A DNA stretch of 64,000 bases from Bacteroidota bacterium. Its GTDB lineage: Bacteria > Bacteroidota > Bacteroidia > UKL13-3. This document shows positions 61,474 through 64,000 of the stretch, one piece after another. How positions within the stretch are numbered: the stretch's first letter is position 1; each line of letters starts with the position of its first letter. The position numbers and the translations under genes are program-made. Under the pieces are notes generated by a model, which was not told the DNA's origin, searched no databases, and saw nothing but the letters and a program-made list of their open reading frames with translations. Location of the stretch: the NCBI GenBank assembly GCA_027491085.1, contig JAIXWW010000012.1, positions 106,628 to 170,627 on the forward strand, given 5' to 3'.

Positions 61474-62253
61474 CTATTTGTATTCAAATTCAATACCCAT
61501 AAGCATGTGGGTTAAAATAGGTTCACATTTTTCTTTACAACAAGCATAATATTGTTTATGCTTCCAATGGTTAGATTTAGGTGAATGTCCCCACCAAAAT
61601 TCAGCTACGGCCAAAGGTTTCATTTTATTATTAAAAGCATATTGTAATAACTTGGGGGTAGCACATTCGCCACCACCTGCTGGTGGATTTTTATACAGCG
61701 CATTTTTATAAACTTCATGCGCATTTTTGCTATTTCCAAGCTGATTGGTAAAAATGTAATTATCAAAAAGCAAGTGTTGTAGTTTGATAGAGTGTTCTTT
61801 TCGCTTAATTTTAAGTGCACTTATTTGGGGCAGGTTATTAATTTGTTGCTGAGTTTCTAATTCATTTATTTCCTCAATTATGGCTGAAAGTTGAGTCATT
61901 CCTTTGTTTAAAAAACTATTTTCAGCTAAACTATCAAATACTGGAGGTACAAAATAGGAATGATCATTTGTATAGGCTAATTTACCCGAAAAAGCAGCTA
62001 AAAAACCAATTTCGTTTTGTTGGTTTTTTACAACTAATACGCCAAACATTTTACCAATAATATTTCCGTTTATATAATTATTCAGTCCAAAATTATGCAC
62101 CCAATCGGTTTGCTTTAATAAATAATCCTGAAGCTGGTTAGCGGCCATTAAGCATAATTTATGTGGAGTATTATGCAGCATTAGCACAAACTTTTCAGGA
62201 ATATCACTATCCAATATTGGATTGGCAAAAGGAATAAAACGAGATGTATCCAA
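61474..62253 (-). CDS. Stand-alone accessory domain of an RluA-type pseudouridine synthase
   Basis: The 259-residue protein matches the N-terminal part of long RluA-family pseudouridine synthases: PPAGGGECATPKLLQYAF (about 190-207), MKPLAVAEFWWG and YACCKEKCEPILTHMLMG near the end. A helical region (about 120-165) resembles the coiled arm of those proteins. The catalytic domain with its RLD motif, which normally follows, is missing; the chain ends at EFEYK and no remnant lies in the 100 bases downstream. It may act with a separate synthase or have another role. The start is TTG (62251-62253). It lies 29 bases after the RsmH-like gene, so both are co-transcribed. Confidence 0.75.
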   Translation of the reverse strand: MDTSRFIPFANPILDSDIPEKFVLMLHNTPHKLCLMAANQLQDYLLKQTDWVHNFGLNNYINGNIIGKMFGVLVVKNQQNEIGFLAAFSGKLAYTNDHSYFVPPVFDSLAENSFLNKGMTQLSAIIEEINELETQQQINNLPQISALKIKRKEHSIKLQHLLFDNYIFTNQLGNSKNAHEVYKNALYKNPPAGGGECATPKLLQYAFNNKMKPLAVAEFWWGHSPKSNHWKHKQYYACCKEKCEPILTHMLMGIEFEYK

Positions 62254-62282
62254 ACAAATTTATAAATAACAAATAGAAAAAA

Positions 62283-63332
62283 TTATGCTTTAATAGCCCA
62301 GCGAAATTTGGTTGAACGTGCACGAGGATTACTAAAAATTTCTTGGGCAGATGGACGAATTGGCTCTGGAGCCACGCTACAATAAATACCTTGTCTGTAA
62401 AATGCTTGGAAAGCTTTTTTTACACGTCTATCCTCGCCTGAATGAAAAGAAAGGATAGCCACTTTTCCGCCTGGAGCCAATGCCTCTGGTAGTTTTTCTA
62501 AAAATTTATCCAACACTCCAAATTCATCGTTAACTTCTATACGCAACGCTTGGAAGCATCTTTGACAAGCCTTTTTTGTTTTTTCTACCCTATCATTTTT
62601 AGGTAGAAATTCTAAGGTTTCTTTTATAATATCTTTTAATTGGGCGGTAGTTTCAATATGTCGTCCCTTTTTTAAACTAGTTACTATTGCTTCAGCTATT
62701 AAATCAGCATAAGGTTCATCAGCATTGGCAATAAATATTTCTTCCAATTCGTATTGGTCTAAAGTTTTTAATAGTTCAGAAGCGGGTTTGCCACTTTTAG
62801 GATTTAAACGTAAATCCAATGGTCCTTCTATTTTTAATGAAAAACCTCTATCTGGATTATCAATTTGCATAGAGGAAACCCCTAAATCGGCCAATACAAA
62901 ATTGAGTGGACCGGCCTCCATGGCTATTAAATCAATATTTGAAAAATTCAATTTTCTTACTTGTAAATCAGTTTCACCAAAACCAAACGAAGCCAATCTT
63001 TCCTTGGTGCGAGGCAATTCAAAAGGATCAACATCGGTAGCATAAAGCATACCTTTATGGTTTAATTGTTTTAAAATTTCTAGGCTATGTCCACCATAAC
63101 CAAGTGTGGCATCCATACCAACTTGTCCAGGAGTTATTGCTAAAAAATCCATTATTTCATTCACACAAATGGAGCGATGAGTTCCTGCAGGTGTATTTCC
63201 TTTTAATATTACTTTTTGAATGTCATCGGCATATTTTTCGGGCTGCAATTCTTTATACTTTTCCTTAAACGACTTAGGATAAGTGCCTTTGTATCTTGCT
63301 CTACGTTGCGGTTTCGACTCCTCATTTTCCAT
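62283..63332 (-). CDS. rsmH: RsmH-like 16S rRNA m4C methyltransferase (long-form paralogue type)
   Basis: This S-adenosylmethionine-dependent methyltransferase has the RsmH core: MDATLGYGGHSLEIL (SAM loop), VLADLGVSSMQIDNPDRGFS, LDLRLNP, CQRCFQALRIEVNDE and VAILSFHSGEDRRVK. It is 349 residues, about 45 longer than usual, because of a basic N-terminal extension (QRRARYKGTYPKSFKEKY). That extension marks a branch distinct from the rsmH of the mraZ-ftsL division cluster, and no division-cluster gene lies here. It may methylate C1402 or be a second paralogue with another target. Confidence 0.9.
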   Translation of the reverse strand: MENEESKPQRRARYKGTYPKSFKEKYKELQPEKYADDIQKVILKGNTPAGTHRSICVNEIMDFLAITPGQVGMDATLGYGGHSLEILKQLNHKGMLYATDVDPFELPRTKERLASFGFGETDLQVRKLNFSNIDLIAMEAGPLNFVLADLGVSSMQIDNPDRGFSLKIEGPLDLRLNPKSGKPASELLKTLDQYELEEIFIANADEPYADLIAEAIVTSLKKGRHIETTAQLKDIIKETLEFLPKNDRVEKTKKACQRCFQALRIEVNDEFGVLDKFLEKLPEALAPGGKVAILSFHSGEDRRVKKAFQAFYRQGIYCSVAPEPIRPSAQEIFSNPRARSTKFRWAIKA

Positions 63333-63430
63333 GTGGTAAAACTAATAAATTATGGTAAAAACTACTATTTATGTTTTAAGTAGATTGTGATTGTACTGAG
63401 TAAATTTGAGGAAAATAATGAATACTAAAA

Positions 63431-64000
63431 TTACTTACTGATTTCTAAAAAAATCATAACTGGTAAATGGTCGCTAAAGCCACCAAGGTATTTGTTACCT
63501 ACAAAAGTTCTTAACGGATTACCTTTGTATTTTTCATCGGTTTCAAGCATAAAATTTTGTTTGTAAACTTCGGCAGAACCTTGAATAAACTTAACTTTTG
63601 ATTTTGTATTTAATAAATTAGCACTTATTATTATTTGGTCTAACATGCTCCATTCATTTTTAAATTTATGAGAACCCAAACCATCCAATGATAAATCTTT
63701 CATGGTATTGTACAACATATTATTTTTTGTTTTGCTTATGGCCCCACTTGCTCCTAATGTAGCAGTTACAGACATATTATTAGGTTCATCGTTTAAGTCT
63801 CCCATCACAATAATATTGGCATTGGCATTTTTAGCATAAATTTCATCACAAACTTTGCGAACTTCACCTGCTACAAAAATTCGTTTAAACTCACTTTCCT
63901 TCTCACCCTCTCTCCTACTTGGCCAATGATTGACAATAAAATATAATTTTTCTTTATTTTTTAAAGTGATTTCAGCCACCAAAATATTCCTAGTATGGTC
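63431..64000 (-). CDS. Endonuclease/exonuclease/phosphatase family protein, 5' end outside window
   Basis: The C-terminal 189 residues of a metal-dependent phosphodiesterase fold are visible. IVNHWPSRREGE is the His motif, IVMGDLNDEP carries the catalytic Asp/Asn, and GGFSDHLPVMIFLEISK has the final Asp-His pair, all typical of the DNase I-like superfamily. The frame is open to the window edge; the TTG at 63982 is not the real start, and upstream residues DHTRNI are in frame. The substrate (nucleic acid or phospholipid or inositol phosphate) cannot be told from this part. Confidence 0.88.
   Translation of the reverse strand, partial: DHTRNILVAEITLKNKEKLYFIVNHWPSRREGEKESEFKRIFVAGEVRKVCDEIYAKNANANIIVMGDLNDEPNNMSVTATLGASGAISKTKNNMLYNTMKDLSLDGLGSHKFKNEWSMLDQIIISANLLNTKSKVKFIQGSAEVYKQNFMLETDEKYKGNPLRTFVGNKYLGGFSDHLPVMIFLEISK

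Overview
The window is AT-rich chromosomal DNA from a member of the Bacteroidota. The evidence is the gene content: a DUF3098 protein next to ftsX and uppP, T9SS-type C-terminal tails, a TonB-dependent receptor with a CarboxypepD_reg domain, long ParC and Ala-tailed S16 forms, and a YfhO protein. The regulatory signals agree: promoters fit TTTG-N19-TAnnTTTG, and almost no gene has a Shine-Dalgarno sequence except rpsU. I cannot place it to genus. No tRNA, rRNA, CRISPR array, transposase, phage or plasmid gene was recognised. The first and last genes are cut by the window ends.

Layout. 1-8 kb: acidic repeat protein with a C-terminal TPR-like end, secG, gcvP, a phosphopantetheinyl transferase, methylmalonyl-CoA epimerase, an SDR oxidoreductase and a thioredoxin-fold protein lacking its CxxC. 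8-13.4 kb: dipeptidyl peptidase IV, a SIMPL-domain protein, a 660-bp repeat-rich spacer, and a Crp-like regulator with a YCII protein and a small membrane protein. 13.7-17.7 kb: YfhO protein and TolC-like outer membrane protein. 17.9-23.5 kb: YbaB and an exported protein face a co-directional minus-strand run ftsX, DUF3098, uppP, MBL hydrolase and secreted subtilase. 23.7-32.8 kb: leuS, a small Cys-containing exported protein with a VIT-type metal transporter, parC, a LysM lytic transglycosylase and a lipoprotein. 32.9-40.2 kb: rpsU, ftsB/divIC, a lipoprotein, eno, carA, an O-antigen ligase-like protein and recN. 40.4-44.6 kb: arginase, rpsP-rimM, queA, a small lipoprotein and free-methionine sulfoxide reductase. 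44.6-52 kb: a six-PAS histidine kinase, then a LytTR regulator, a LytS-type kinase and a TonB-dependent receptor. 52.2-64 kb: PaaN-like aldehyde dehydrogenase, an ABC-2 permease and MFS exporter pair, a membrane-anchored P-loop ATPase, a large PNGase F-like T9SS protein, a lone RluA-type accessory domain, an RsmH-like methyltransferase, and an endonuclease/exonuclease/phosphatase fragment.

Most of the window is housekeeping: envelope and division (ftsX, uppP, ftsB, LysM transglycosylase), translation (leuS, rpsU, rpsP-rimM, queA, rsmH-like) and central metabolism (gcvP, eno, carA, mce, arginase). I found no convincing new multi-gene system. The most useful leads are: rpsU as the one gene with a strong Shine-Dalgarno sequence; a duplicated ftsB promoter region; the membrane-anchored P-loop ATPase; the orphan RluA accessory domain beside an RsmH paralogue; a PNGase-fold protein that seems to lack two catalytic acids; and a spacer full of palindromes and repeats.
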